A stretch of DNA of 41,007 nucleotides from Flavobacteriales bacterium. Lineage in GTDB: Bacteria > Bacteroidota > Bacteroidia > Flavobacteriales_D > Sanyastnellaceae. The stretch lies in the NCBI GenBank assembly GCA_947463065.1, contig CANHSF010000005.1, forward strand, positions 1 to 41,007, in the 5' to 3' direction. A program made the translations under genes and the position numbers. The notes beneath the pieces were generated by a model. That model saw nothing but the letters and a program-made list of their open reading frames with translations. It was not told the DNA's origin and did no database searches. Positions 1-7,535 of the stretch are shown here, piece after piece (within the stretch, counting starts at the first letter, position 1; each line of letters opens with the position of its first letter).

Positions 1-779
1 ACACGGCCGGCCCCCAACAACAAACGCGGCAAAGTGACTTCCAGTCCATTCGTTGGGATCTCATTGCCCGTGGCTGCAAATACTTGTTTGGTGCGTTCGT
101 CCAAGGAATAGCTCCATGCGTTGAATGTGCTGGTGACATCGCGCAAGACAGCCCCAAAGCGCCATTTCTCAGAAAAATACTGCGCCCCGGCATCGATTCC
201 AAATCCCCAAGCATTGGCAAAGCTGCCCACCTGGCGATAAATGATTTTGGCATTCACGCCCCAGGAAAATCCACTGCGTTGTGCGGAGTTAGCTGTTGCT
301 GTGGAACCCTTTAAGCCTGGAAGTCCATTGCGCCCGTATGAAAGGATAAAAGCGTAGTCGGCTGCACTGAAGGTGGTGATTCGGTCATAGTCGATGTTGC
401 CACCGGCATCAATGAGTTCAGTGGTATTGGGAATGTCATCCACCCCAAAACGAATGAACGACAACGCAGCCACACTGGATGAGTCGATTCGTTTTGCGAT
501 GGCAGCATAGTCGTATTTGGCAATGCCTGCGAAATATTCGCTGTGCATACCCGCCAATTGAAGGTCGCAACGCACACCTACCAAACCAGCGGGATTCCAA
601 TAGCCGGAGGTGACATCGTCCACTTGTGCCACTTGTGCCAGCGACATACCTTGAGCACGAGCGCCCACACCAATGTTCAAAAACTCATTGGAGTATTTTG
701 GCGCAACGGTTTGAGCCCACCCCTGCGAGGCGAAACAAAGCCCCTGCACAAGGAGCAAGAATGGAATAATTTGCTTCAT
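1..779 (-). CDS. PorV/PorQ-family outer-membrane protein (partial, C-terminus off window)
   Basis: I translated this directly. An open frame runs without a stop from ATG at 779-777 to the left edge, giving about 259 residues. It begins with a signal peptide (MKQIIPFLLLVQGLCFASQGWAQ) and continues into 'EFLNIGVGARAQGMSLAQVA' and 'DDVTSGYWNPAGL', the N-terminal signature of the PorV/PorQ (FadL-like) barrels of Bacteroidota. Family members with this motif include T9SS components, but many genomes carry several paralogues, so a specific PorV or PorQ role cannot be assigned. The remaining C-terminal barrel strands (roughly 80-120 residues) lie outside the window. It follows hemD by 52 bases but appears to have its own promoter inside the 3' end of hemD. 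Family assignment is fairly firm; exact function is open. Confidence 0.8.
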   Translation of the reverse strand, partial: MKQIIPFLLLVQGLCFASQGWAQTVAPKYSNEFLNIGVGARAQGMSLAQVAQVDDVTSGYWNPAGLVGVRCDLQLAGMHSEYFAGIAKYDYAAIAKRIDSSSVAALSFIRFGVDDIPNTTELIDAGGNIDYDRITTFSAADYAFILSYGRNGLPGLKGSTATANSAQRSGFSWGVNAKIIYRQVGSFANAWGFGIDAGAQYFSEKWRFGAVLRDVTSTFNAWSYSLDERTKQVFAATGNEIPTNGLEVTLPRLLLGAGR

Positions 780-811
780 ATTGAAAGGTGCACCGATAAT
801 GGCGTTATTGG

Positions 812-840
812 CAAAAATACGCACGGCCTCTTCAACGCAA
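812..840 (-). promoter_or_regulatory. Bacteroidota-type promoter for the PorV/PorQ-like gene
   Basis: On the minus strand TTG (840-838) is followed after 18 bases by TATTTTTG (819-812), a full match to the TTG-N17-23-TAnnTTTG pattern known for Bacteroidota housekeeping sigma factor. The box ends 32 bases before the ATG at 779 and overlaps the 3' end of hemD, suggesting independent transcription of the downstream gene. Confidence 0.6.
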
Positions 841-1491
841 GAAGATTTGTTTTATTGCCGTTGCAATGGAATTCACATCCAATTGGTCCAATACGAGTGC
901 AGATTGGTCGGTGAATTCAGTTAGCTTTTGTGCTGTTTTGGCGCCGAATGCCATGGCCTTAGCTTGTTGCGGAATGGTGTTGGTGCTGAAAAAGGCGACG
1001 ACATTGCTTGGACTGCTGAAGATGTACAGATCGCAAATGGGAATCGGTATGGTGCGCAATTGGGTCCGATATACCACTACATCGATGACTTGTGCTGGTG
1101 GCAAATGAGATTGAACGGTGCGCAAACTGATATCCGAAACGGGAAAAAGCACAGCGCTTGTGCCAGCGATCTTTCGAAAGGACTCGGCAGTTTGTTCGGT
1201 GTTGTTGTTGTGGCCGATGAATGCAGGCGTGGTGTGCTTGCTCAGAGCGCGGGCTGTGCCTTCACCGATGGCGCCATAGCGCAGGTGGTTTTGTGGTTTT
1301 TGCCGATCAAAGAAGGCGTGAACCGCTTCTTGACTGGAAAAAAAGACCCAATCGAATGAGCGTTCGGGTAAATCGAAATTGACCGTCGATTTGTGGATCA
1401 GCGATTGACAAATCCACTGCACATCCATTGGTGAACATGCCGCGGCTATGGGTTGCCAATCTTTTTCTTCGCGGCTGACAAAACACTTCAT
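832..1491 (-). CDS. hemD: uroporphyrinogen-III synthase
   Basis: HemD closes linear hydroxymethylbilane with inversion of ring D to give uroporphyrinogen III, in the cytoplasm. The 219-residue length is slightly below the usual 240-260. Overall similarity in this family is low, but the pattern is right: 'DWVFFSSQEAVHAFF' early, 'IGEGTARAL' mid-protein, 'VVVYRT' at the interdomain crossover and 'IFSSPSNVVAFF' in the second half-domain. Its ATG overlaps the hemC stop by four bases (ATGA at 1491-1488), implying translational coupling. Position directly after hemC is the strongest support for the assignment. Confidence 0.88.
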   Translation of the reverse strand: MKCFVSREEKDWQPIAAACSPMDVQWICQSLIHKSTVNFDLPERSFDWVFFSSQEAVHAFFDRQKPQNHLRYGAIGEGTARALSKHTTPAFIGHNNNTEQTAESFRKIAGTSAVLFPVSDISLRTVQSHLPPAQVIDVVVYRTQLRTIPIPICDLYIFSSPSNVVAFFSTNTIPQQAKAMAFGAKTAQKLTEFTDQSALVLDQLDVNSIATAIKQIFLR

Positions 1492-2393
1492 GATCGATCA
1501 ATGACCAAGGTTTCCAACGTTTTTTGAATGAGTTCGCTGGGCGATGGGCCGGCCACATGGATGCGCTGCATGGGCTGATCCAACCCGTTTGTAAAGGAGG
1601 TAAACACTTGCCAAAGACCATCGTGTTGAATGGCGTGAGCAGCCAGCGGGACCTGACAGCCTCCACCAACGCCGCGCAGTATCGCACGTTCGATCTGGAC
1701 TGCTGCTGCTGTTTGCTCGTGATTGAGTGCTGCGAGTATGGTTTGCAGGCGTGTATCGTTGGAACGGCATTCCAAGGCTAGAGCGCCTTGAGCCGGTGCG
1801 GGTACAAAATCATGCGGTTCCAAAGCCAAAAGATGCAATCCGCTCAAATCCGGTGCGATGCGATTCAATCCGGCTTTGGCCAACACAATGGCCTGCCATG
1901 AACCGTCTCTCAGTTTTTGAATGCGGGTAGGGACATTTCCTCGAAGATCCTCGAATTTCAAATCGGGACGTATGTTTCCCAGGATCATTTTTCTGCGGAT
2001 GGAGGATGTGCCCACAACGGCGTGCTCTGGCAATTCGAGAGGTTGAGACGGCTCGCGCACTTCTTCCTTGATGAGTATGACCTCATGGGGTTCTTCCCGT
2101 TCGGTGACTGCTGCAATCATGAGGCCATCGGGTTGTTGGGTTTCAAGATCCTTGTGGGAATGCACGGCCATATCGATTTCACCGGTGAGCAGCGCATCTT
2201 GCAGTTCCTTGGTGAAGAAGCCCTTTCCTTCGATTTTGTCGAAACTGAGGTGTTGGATTTTGTCGCCTTTGGTTTTGATGATTTTGATAATCACGTCATG
2301 ACCAGCAGCGATGAGCCGCTGCTCGATGTAATGGGCCTGCCACAGGGCGAGTTCGCTTCCGCGGGTGCCGATGATGATGGGGAGTTGTGCCAT
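1488..2393 (-). CDS. hemC: hydroxymethylbilane synthase (porphobilinogen deaminase)
   Basis: HemC polymerises four porphobilinogen units into hydroxymethylbilane. The 301-residue protein has the full family pattern: 'GTRGSELALWQA' at 9-20, 'AVHSHKDLE' at 77-85 with the catalytic Asp82, 'VGTSSIRR' at 127-134, 'LRGNVPTRIQKL' at 150-161, and 'VGGGCQVP' at 242-249. Cys246 in the last motif is expected to carry the dipyrromethane cofactor. The middle motif reads HSHKDLE where many homologues have HSLKDVP, a mild variation. It lies 24 bases after hemA and overlaps hemD by four bases, so hemA-hemC-hemD is very probably one operon. Confidence 0.96.
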   Translation of the reverse strand: MAQLPIIIGTRGSELALWQAHYIEQRLIAAGHDVIIKIIKTKGDKIQHLSFDKIEGKGFFTKELQDALLTGEIDMAVHSHKDLETQQPDGLMIAAVTEREEPHEVILIKEEVREPSQPLELPEHAVVGTSSIRRKMILGNIRPDLKFEDLRGNVPTRIQKLRDGSWQAIVLAKAGLNRIAPDLSGLHLLALEPHDFVPAPAQGALALECRSNDTRLQTILAALNHEQTAAAVQIERAILRGVGGGCQVPLAAHAIQHDGLWQVFTSFTNGLDQPMQRIHVAGPSPSELIQKTLETLVIDRS

Positions 2394-2417
2394 AGATTGG
2401 TGAGAGAATGGAGTCGG

Positions 2418-3659
2418 TTAATTTTTACCGACTTCTTGCAAGAGCACCTCCTTGGCCATTTTCATGGGCACCGAGATGTATTTTTTTTCCATGTAAGCGA
2501 CCACTTTTTCCAAAACGGCGCGCGATTGTTCGTCAAGTTGCTCGAGATCTTTGGCAAAGACGCTGCCGATGGCTGTTTCGCGAATGTTTTTGATCACTTG
2601 TGGAATCTCTTGCATGGCCAATTCCACTTGGCGTTCTTGTTGCATCTTATCGAACTCCTTCATGCCTTTGGCGATAATTGCCTCGCATGCTGCAATGGCT
2701 TGTTCGCGGAATGCGATGTTGTTTTTGGCAATCTCTTGGATGGTGGTCATGTCGGTATAATGCACATGAGCCAGTTGAGCAACGGCCTGATCGATGTCTG
2801 CGGGCAGAGCCAAATCGATCACCGGTAATTTTTTGCTACTGCCGTTGGTAATGGTCAGGAACAATTCGTGTGCAATGATGGCCTGTTCGGAGGCTGTGCA
2901 ACTGATCAATGCATCCACACCTGCGTTGTAATAAGGCAATTCATCGAGCAACAAAAAATCGCTATTGAATTGACGTGCCAATTCCTCGCCGCGTTCTGCA
3001 CTGCGATTGACCACGATGACATTGTGGTAGTTGTTTTCAAAAAGAAATTTGTGCAAGTTGCGAATGATTTGCCCTGCGCCAACCAGCATGATGCGCGCAT
3101 CGTGAGGAAGTCCGGCCTCTTGAAAGCGTTGCCAGGCAAGCGAAGCAACACTCACTGGTTTTTTGGCCAAGTCCGTGTGCGTGTAAATTTCTTTCGACGT
3201 TTTTAAAATTTGTTTCCAAATCAAGCGCAAATGGTCGCCGCTCCAATTGTTTTTTTCGGCTTCTTCATAGCTGAGACGCATTTGGGTGATAATCTCGCGC
3301 TCACCGATCACCATGCTTTCTAGGCTGCTCGACACCTTCAACAAGTGTTCGAGGGCTTCATTTTCGTTGTAGCGTTCGCAACTTGAGGCAATGTTTTGCA
3401 CGGTCTCGGCCTCCAGCGAAGGAAAAAGTGTTGCGATGAATCGGCCTGTGAAGCCTGGACATACGTAGTGATCGAGCGTAAAAACAAATTCCACACGATT
3501 GCATGTGCTGATATAGACCAACTCGTGAATCTGCAGGACTTCTTTTAGGTGTTCGATGCGCGCAGCGCGGGTTTCAGGCGCTATATGCAGCGAACCGATG
3601 AGGTCCAGAGGAAAGTTTTTATGGGTAATTGCGATTGTTCGCAAAGGATTGTTCGTCAT
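2418..3659 (-). CDS. hemA: glutamyl-tRNA reductase
   Basis: GluTR reduces glutamyl-tRNA(Glu) to glutamate-1-semialdehyde with NADPH, the first committed step of C5 tetrapyrrole synthesis. The reading frame can be extended to a TTG at 3680, but the ATG at 3659 gives the usual N-terminus (MTNNPLRTIAITHK) and 413 residues, the normal family length, so I chose it. The signature 'ISTCNRVEF' sits at 50-58 with the thioester-forming Cys53. 'ESMVIGEREIITQM' follows, then a Rossmann segment with 'RIMLVGAGQIIRNL' and a helical C-terminal dimerisation part. It leads the hemA-hemC-hemD run, with a plausible promoter just upstream. Confidence 0.96.
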   Translation of the reverse strand: MTNNPLRTIAITHKNFPLDLIGSLHIAPETRAARIEHLKEVLQIHELVYISTCNRVEFVFTLDHYVCPGFTGRFIATLFPSLEAETVQNIASSCERYNENEALEHLLKVSSSLESMVIGEREIITQMRLSYEEAEKNNWSGDHLRLIWKQILKTSKEIYTHTDLAKKPVSVASLAWQRFQEAGLPHDARIMLVGAGQIIRNLHKFLFENNYHNVIVVNRSAERGEELARQFNSDFLLLDELPYYNAGVDALISCTASEQAIIAHELFLTITNGSSKKLPVIDLALPADIDQAVAQLAHVHYTDMTTIQEIAKNNIAFREQAIAACEAIIAKGMKEFDKMQQERQVELAMQEIPQVIKNIRETAIGSVFAKDLEQLDEQSRAVLEKVVAYMEKKYISVPMKMAKEVLLQEVGKN

Positions 3660-3677
3660 ACGCACTTGTAGTGAACA

Positions 3678-3705
3678 CAAAAATGGCCCTTTGTGTTGCC
3701 TGCAA
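3678..3705 (-). promoter_or_regulatory. probable hemA promoter
   Basis: Minus-strand TTG (3705-3703), 17 bases, then CATTTTTG (3685-3678), one mismatch from TAnnTTTG. The box ends 18 bases before the chosen hemA ATG and overlaps the alternative TTG start, which supports the ATG at 3659. Confidence 0.45.
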
Positions 3706-3802
3706 ATGTCATGATTTTGTCATAAAGCATCGAATTGATATGGATCAGAGCCGAACGGGAAAAAGACTGATTTAGGTCATTTTTTGACAAACCGAGAGGA
3801 GC

Positions 3803-3829
3803 AAAAAAAAACAACGACTAGCGTTGTTT
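3803..3829 (-). terminator. intrinsic terminator overlapping the end of the DUF4290 gene
   Basis: Eight-base-pair stem (3809-3816 with 3822-3829), five-base loop, then six T residues on the minus strand (3808-3803). The TAG stop codon of the DUF4290 gene (3820-3818) lies inside the loop, so the 5' arm of the hairpin is made of the last codons. Confidence 0.75.
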
Positions 3830-4504
3830 CTTTTTGAATTTTTTATTCTTGTTTTTGTTGTTCCCGAACTTTTTCTTTTTGCTCATCATGGTGTCCGATT
3901 CGAAATCCTTGAATTTATTGATTGGATTGACCTTGACGCCGCTCAGTACCGATGGGTCGTCGATGACGATTTGACCTTTGGACAGGTGTTGGAGGTCTTT
4001 GATAATGACTTCGTCGTAAACAATGTTGCGGTTCCAGTTGCTGGCTTGGTACTTCATGAGTTGAGCGATGGCGACGCTGAACGCCTTTTTTTCATCTCCC
4101 TCTGGCATCGCAGCACATTTCTCAACGAGTTTTTCTACGTAGTGACCATAGTGTCCAAAGGTGATTTTGTTTTGCGGGTATCGCAGGCGCTCGGGTTTGC
4201 TTTCCAAATGCTCGGGATCCGGCACTGGATATGGGCTATCGACATCCAATTTGAATTTGGACATGATGTGCAAATGATCCCAAAGCTTGTGATTGAAATC
4301 CTCGATGTCACGCAGATGCGGAAAAAGCTGGCCCATTACGCTTAGGATCGCACGAACACATTTGTTGCGCTCCTCGCGATCTTCTAAAGTTAGGGCGTGG
4401 TTGACCATGCGTTGCACATTGCGGCCGTATTCGCGAATAATCAGATCGGTACGTCGGCTATTGTATGGCTCAAAAATGAGGCTTGAATTGATGATTTCAG
4501 ACAT
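3818..4504 (-). CDS. DUF4290 domain-containing protein
   Basis: A 228-residue protein of a family restricted to Bacteroidota and without known function. Visible signatures are 'IREYGRNVQRMVNHAL' near residue 23, 'REERNKCVRAIL', 'LFPHLRDIEDFNHKLWDHL' around 60-78, and 'NKITFGHYGHYVEKLV' in the second half. The last 20 or so residues are almost all Lys, Asn and Phe (a tail built from KKKKFGNN and KNKNKK), strongly basic and probably disordered, which could contact nucleic acid. There is no signal peptide or membrane segment, so it is presumably cytoplasmic. It is transcribed alone, divergent from ftsZ, with a promoter box upstream and a terminator overlapping its end. Confidence 0.88.
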   Translation of the reverse strand: MSEIINSSLIFEPYNSRRTDLIIREYGRNVQRMVNHALTLEDREERNKCVRAILSVMGQLFPHLRDIEDFNHKLWDHLHIMSKFKLDVDSPYPVPDPEHLESKPERLRYPQNKITFGHYGHYVEKLVEKCAAMPEGDEKKAFSVAIAQLMKYQASNWNRNIVYDEVIIKDLQHLSKGQIVIDDPSVLSGVKVNPINKFKDFESDTMMSKKKKFGNNKNKNKKFKKKQR

Positions 4505-4535
4505 CGAAAGTCGTTAACTGGAAAAAAGTTGAGGT

Positions 4536-4543
4536 CAAAAATA
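4536..4543 (-). promoter_or_regulatory. -7 box for the DUF4290 gene
   Basis: TATTTTTG on the minus strand, an exact TAnnTTTG match ending 31 bases before the ATG at 4504. No TTG at the ideal spacing was found; the nearest is only 13 bases upstream. Confidence 0.45.
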
Positions 4544-4791
4544 CAACACGCCAAGGCAAATTGGTAGATTTTGTGAAATGCCGATGGAACTTGACCAGCA
4601 TGAATAGAGGATAGCGGGCGCCATTGGAGCGGATTGAGCCATCGAGTTTATAAACAAACCCCGGTTCACTTTTTTGATAACTCGCGTTGTATCTAGGGTA
4701 GAACTTGTGTTTTCTTAGGCCTTGAATTACCGGACATTTTCTTTGAAGCCTAAGTCATTGATTTTGTTCATATAAAACCATATCAACCAAA

Positions 4792-6435
4792 ATGGAGAAC
4801 TCACTCAGATTCGATTTGCCGACCAATAATTCTTCGATCATCAAGGTGATCGGTGTAGGCGGCGGAGGCAGCAACGCTGTAAATTACATGTACGAGATGG
4901 GCATTAAGGGCGTCGATTTTATCGTATGCAATACCGATGCACAATCGTTGGAAAAAAGTCCAGTACCAACTAAAATTCAACTTGGCAAAACATTGACAGA
5001 AGGCCGCGGCGCTGGATCTATCCCTGATATGGGCCGCAAGGCAGCCATTGAAAGTCTGAATGAAGTACATGAACTGCTTTCCGATAAAACCAACATGGTC
5101 TTCATTACCGCCGGTATGGGTGGTGGAACCGGTACGGGTGCAGCCCCCATCATTGCCAAGGCTGCCAAAGAAATGGGAATCCTTACGGTAGGTATCGTTA
5201 CCATTCCCTTCATGTTCGAAGGCCGCAAACGTTCCACGCAAGCTGATCTTGGTTTAAAAGAAATGCGCGAGGCCGTGGATACGCTATTGGTGATTCGCAA
5301 CGATAAATTGCGTGAACTCTACGGCAATTTGTCCCTCAAGCAAGCTTTTGCACACGCCGACGAGGTACTTTGCACTGCTGCCAAGGGAATCGCCGAGGTG
5401 ATCACGCTAATCGGTACGGTGAACGTGGACATGAACGACGTCAATACCGTGATGAAAAACAGCGGCGTGGCCATCATGGGCTCAGGCCGTGCCAGCGGTG
5501 AAGGTCGCGCAAAACGCGCCATCCAAAGCGCTCTCGAATCTCCATTGCTCAACGACAACGATATCAACGGTGCAAACTTCATTTTGTTGAACGTAACTTT
5601 TGGCAACGAAGAGTTGTTGATGGACGAAATCAGTGAAATCACAGACTATATCCAAGAACAAGCAGGTCAAGAAGCCGAAGTAATCTGGGGATATGGACAC
5701 GATGAGACACTTGGAGACGATATCTGTGCAACGGTAATCGCTACCGGATTTGCAGCAAAGACAGTGGATCATGCATTGCCCGCTCCTTCTGCCGAACCCA
5801 AGCGCATGTGGTTGGAGACTCAGGGTGCAAAGGAAATTACTCAGAAGATCGAAAAACCGCTTCCGCACGTTTCGGATGAGCCAGTTGCCGAGAATGTACA
5901 GCCCGAGCAGCCTTTTGTAAAAACCACTTTGGAAACACCAATTGAATTCGAATTCGAGGTGCACAACAATATCGCTCAAGATGTTATCACACAAGCTGAA
6001 TTGTTTCCAACTGATGAAATGCCTGAGCTTTCGACCATGAAGTTTGAAGCGAATGAGGTTAGTCCAATCGAAACGCCAAAAGTGGATTTGACCCAAGCCA
6101 AAGTAGCTAGCGTTGCCAATGTTCAAGCGGATGCCAGTTTGAGCCATCGTGAAGATGTCTTGACCGATCGTCCTACACGCAGCGAGGTCAACATCCGCAA
6201 TAAGGAGCGCGAAATGCGCATCAAAGAATTCACGATTAAGCTCAAAACACCAAGCGGATTGAGCGATCTTGAAGAGGAGCCCGCTTATTTGCGCAGAAAA
6301 GTGAATTTGGAATCGGTAAAGAACAGCAATGAAAGCACCGTTTCTCGATTCTCACTCAACGAAACAGTAGATGAAAATGGACAAAAGCGTGTAGAATTGC
6401 GCGACAATCCATTTTTGCATGACAATGTAGATTGA
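4792..6435 (+). CDS. ftsZ: cell division GTPase FtsZ
   Basis: FtsZ is the tubulin-like GTPase that polymerises at midcell and organises division. The globular domain begins near residue 15 with 'VIGVGGGGSNAVNYM' (nucleotide binding), has the tubulin signature GGGTGTG at 110-116, and the T7-loop 'NVDMNDVNTVM' near 210. It is followed by a long, acidic, low-complexity linker of about 200 residues (roughly 320-525). The last residues, 'NPFLHDNVD', resemble the C-terminal tail of flavobacterial FtsZ rather than the IPAFLR type of E. coli. At 547 residues it is longer than enterobacterial FtsZ (about 383) because of the linker. The usual upstream ftsQ-ftsA are absent: the preceding gene is DUF4290 on the opposite strand. 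Confidence 0.98.
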   Translation: MENSLRFDLPTNNSSIIKVIGVGGGGSNAVNYMYEMGIKGVDFIVCNTDAQSLEKSPVPTKIQLGKTLTEGRGAGSIPDMGRKAAIESLNEVHELLSDKTNMVFITAGMGGGTGTGAAPIIAKAAKEMGILTVGIVTIPFMFEGRKRSTQADLGLKEMREAVDTLLVIRNDKLRELYGNLSLKQAFAHADEVLCTAAKGIAEVITLIGTVNVDMNDVNTVMKNSGVAIMGSGRASGEGRAKRAIQSALESPLLNDNDINGANFILLNVTFGNEELLMDEISEITDYIQEQAGQEAEVIWGYGHDETLGDDICATVIATGFAAKTVDHALPAPSAEPKRMWLETQGAKEITQKIEKPLPHVSDEPVAENVQPEQPFVKTTLETPIEFEFEVHNNIAQDVITQAELFPTDEMPELSTMKFEANEVSPIETPKVDLTQAKVASVANVQADASLSHREDVLTDRPTRSEVNIRNKEREMRIKEFTIKLKTPSGLSDLEEEPAYLRRKVNLESVKNSNESTVSRFSLNETVDENGQKRVELRDNPFLHDNVD

Positions 6436-6458
6436 TCTATACATCCGAGCACAATAGA

Positions 6459-6488
6459 GCCGATCCAAACCAGGATCGGCTTTTTTTT
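6459..6488 (+). terminator. intrinsic terminator of ftsZ
   Basis: Perfect eight-base-pair stem GCCGATCC (6459-6466) / GGATCGGC (6473-6480), six-base loop, then eight T residues (6481-6488). It starts 23 bases after the ftsZ stop and separates ftsZ from the terC-type gene. Confidence 0.92.
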
Positions 6489-6557
6489 GATCAAAAAAAA
6501 CGTTATTTATTGACGGTTAATTCTATGTTGCATCAACGGAGGTCGGTGAATTCGGAT

Positions 6558-6565
6558 TATCTTCG
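6558..6565 (+). promoter_or_regulatory. -7 box (TTCG variant) for the TerC-family gene
   Basis: TATCTTCG, one base from TAnnTTTG, located between the ftsZ terminator and the TerC ATG, ending 32 bases upstream of it. The same eight bases recur before uvrD and the kynurenine monooxygenase gene. The nearest TTG (6528-6530) is 27 bases upstream, wider than usual. Confidence 0.4.
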
Positions 6566-6597
6566 AACCCGATTTTAAAGTCAAAAAAATCCTTGTT

Positions 6598-7383
6598 ATG
6601 GAAGCTTATTTGGAGGTCTTTTCCTCACTGCCTGGCGTAGTTAGTCTGTTCACCTTGGTGATTTTGGAGTTGGTGTTGGGAATCGACAACATCATCTTCA
6701 TTGCGATTATATGTGGGTATATTCCAAACAAGAACGAGCGCAAAAAGGCGCGCACCATTGGTTTGATGCTCGCCTTGGTGGTGAGGGTCATTCTTTTGTC
6801 TTTTATTTCGTTTATCACTAAAATGACTGCGCCTTTGTTCATGATAGGCGATAGTCCAGTCACTGGGCGGGGATTGATCCTTTTCGGAGGTGGAGCTTTT
6901 TTGATTGTAAAGACAATCAGCGAAATTTATCACAAGTTCAAAATATCGGATAAAGAAGAGTCTGCCAAGTCAAGAGAGATGACTTGGGCTGCTGCAATCA
7001 TGCAAATTACCTTGATCGATATCGTGTTTTCTTTTGATAGCATCATTACAGCAGTGGGAGTAACGGCAGACAATCCCAATCCAGCGTTGGCCTTGGCAAC
7101 CATGATCATGGCCGTGGTGATCTCTATGTTCGGCATGTTGTTTTTTGCGCCCTACGTCAGCGATTTTATCGAAAAATACCCGACCATCAAAATGTTGGCC
7201 CTTACATTTCTTATTGTTATTGGAATCATTCTCGTTGTGGAAGCATTGGAAGACGCGCACATGCTGCACCTTCCAGAAGGCATTAATGTCAAAACTTACG
7301 CCTACATTGCGCTGGCCTTCTCCATCATCGTGGAAACACTCAACATTCGTCTCCGCAATGTGAAAGCCCGTGGCGGCGTGTAA
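6598..7383 (+). CDS. TerC family integral membrane protein
   Basis: A 261-residue inner-membrane protein with about seven hydrophobic segments. Two acidic intramembrane motifs define the family: 'ELVLGIDN' at 24-31 and 'DIVFSFDS' at 141-148. TerC-type proteins are linked to metal (notably manganese) export and to tellurite resistance. This one has no ter partners nearby, so a metal-homeostasis role is more likely than tellurite resistance. It begins after the ftsZ terminator and so is probably its own transcription unit. A TonB receptor follows 152 bases later on the same strand. Confidence 0.92.
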   Translation: MEAYLEVFSSLPGVVSLFTLVILELVLGIDNIIFIAIICGYIPNKNERKKARTIGLMLALVVRVILLSFISFITKMTAPLFMIGDSPVTGRGLILFGGGAFLIVKTISEIYHKFKISDKEESAKSREMTWAAAIMQITLIDIVFSFDSIITAVGVTADNPNPALALATMIMAVVISMFGMLFFAPYVSDFIEKYPTIKMLALTFLIVIGIILVVEALEDAHMLHLPEGINVKTYAYIALAFSIIVETLNIRLRNVKARGGV

Positions 7384-7455
7384 TGCACTGTATTGCTTGA
7401 TGTTGACCAACTAAAAGAGGGCCGCTTATTCAATGGCAGGCTACTTTTATGTGCA

Positions 7456-7475
7456 AATACCAATTTAATGGTATT
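7456..7475. promoter_or_regulatory. inverted repeat upstream of the FecA-like receptor (possible operator)
   Basis: AATACCA (7456-7462) and TGGTATT (7469-7475) form a seven-base inverted repeat with a six-base spacer. There is no following T tract, so it is not a terminator. It lies just before the candidate -7 box and the receptor start. It does not resemble a Fur box. Confidence 0.3.
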
Positions 7476-7491
7476 GCAATGGACCAAGAAA

Positions 7492-7499
7492 TATGTTCG
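7492..7499 (+). promoter_or_regulatory. -7 box (TTCG variant) for the FecA-like receptor
   Basis: TATGTTCG ends 36 bases before the ATG at 7536. A TTG at 7474-7476 is 15 bases upstream, slightly short of the usual spacing, and overlaps the inverted repeat at 7456-7475, so a bound repressor would block it. Confidence 0.35.
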
Positions 7500-7535
7500 T
7501 TTTGCAAACACATTTCAAACGAAGCATGCGAACCT

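Noticed and set aside
617-634. Nine-base tandem repeat in the PorV-like gene
   Set aside because: Only two units, encoding AQVAQV in a conserved helix; ordinary for coding sequence.
1917-2828. 303-residue plus-strand reading frame
   Set aside because: It lies antisense to hemC and hemA, whose products have complete motifs; its translation has no family resemblance.
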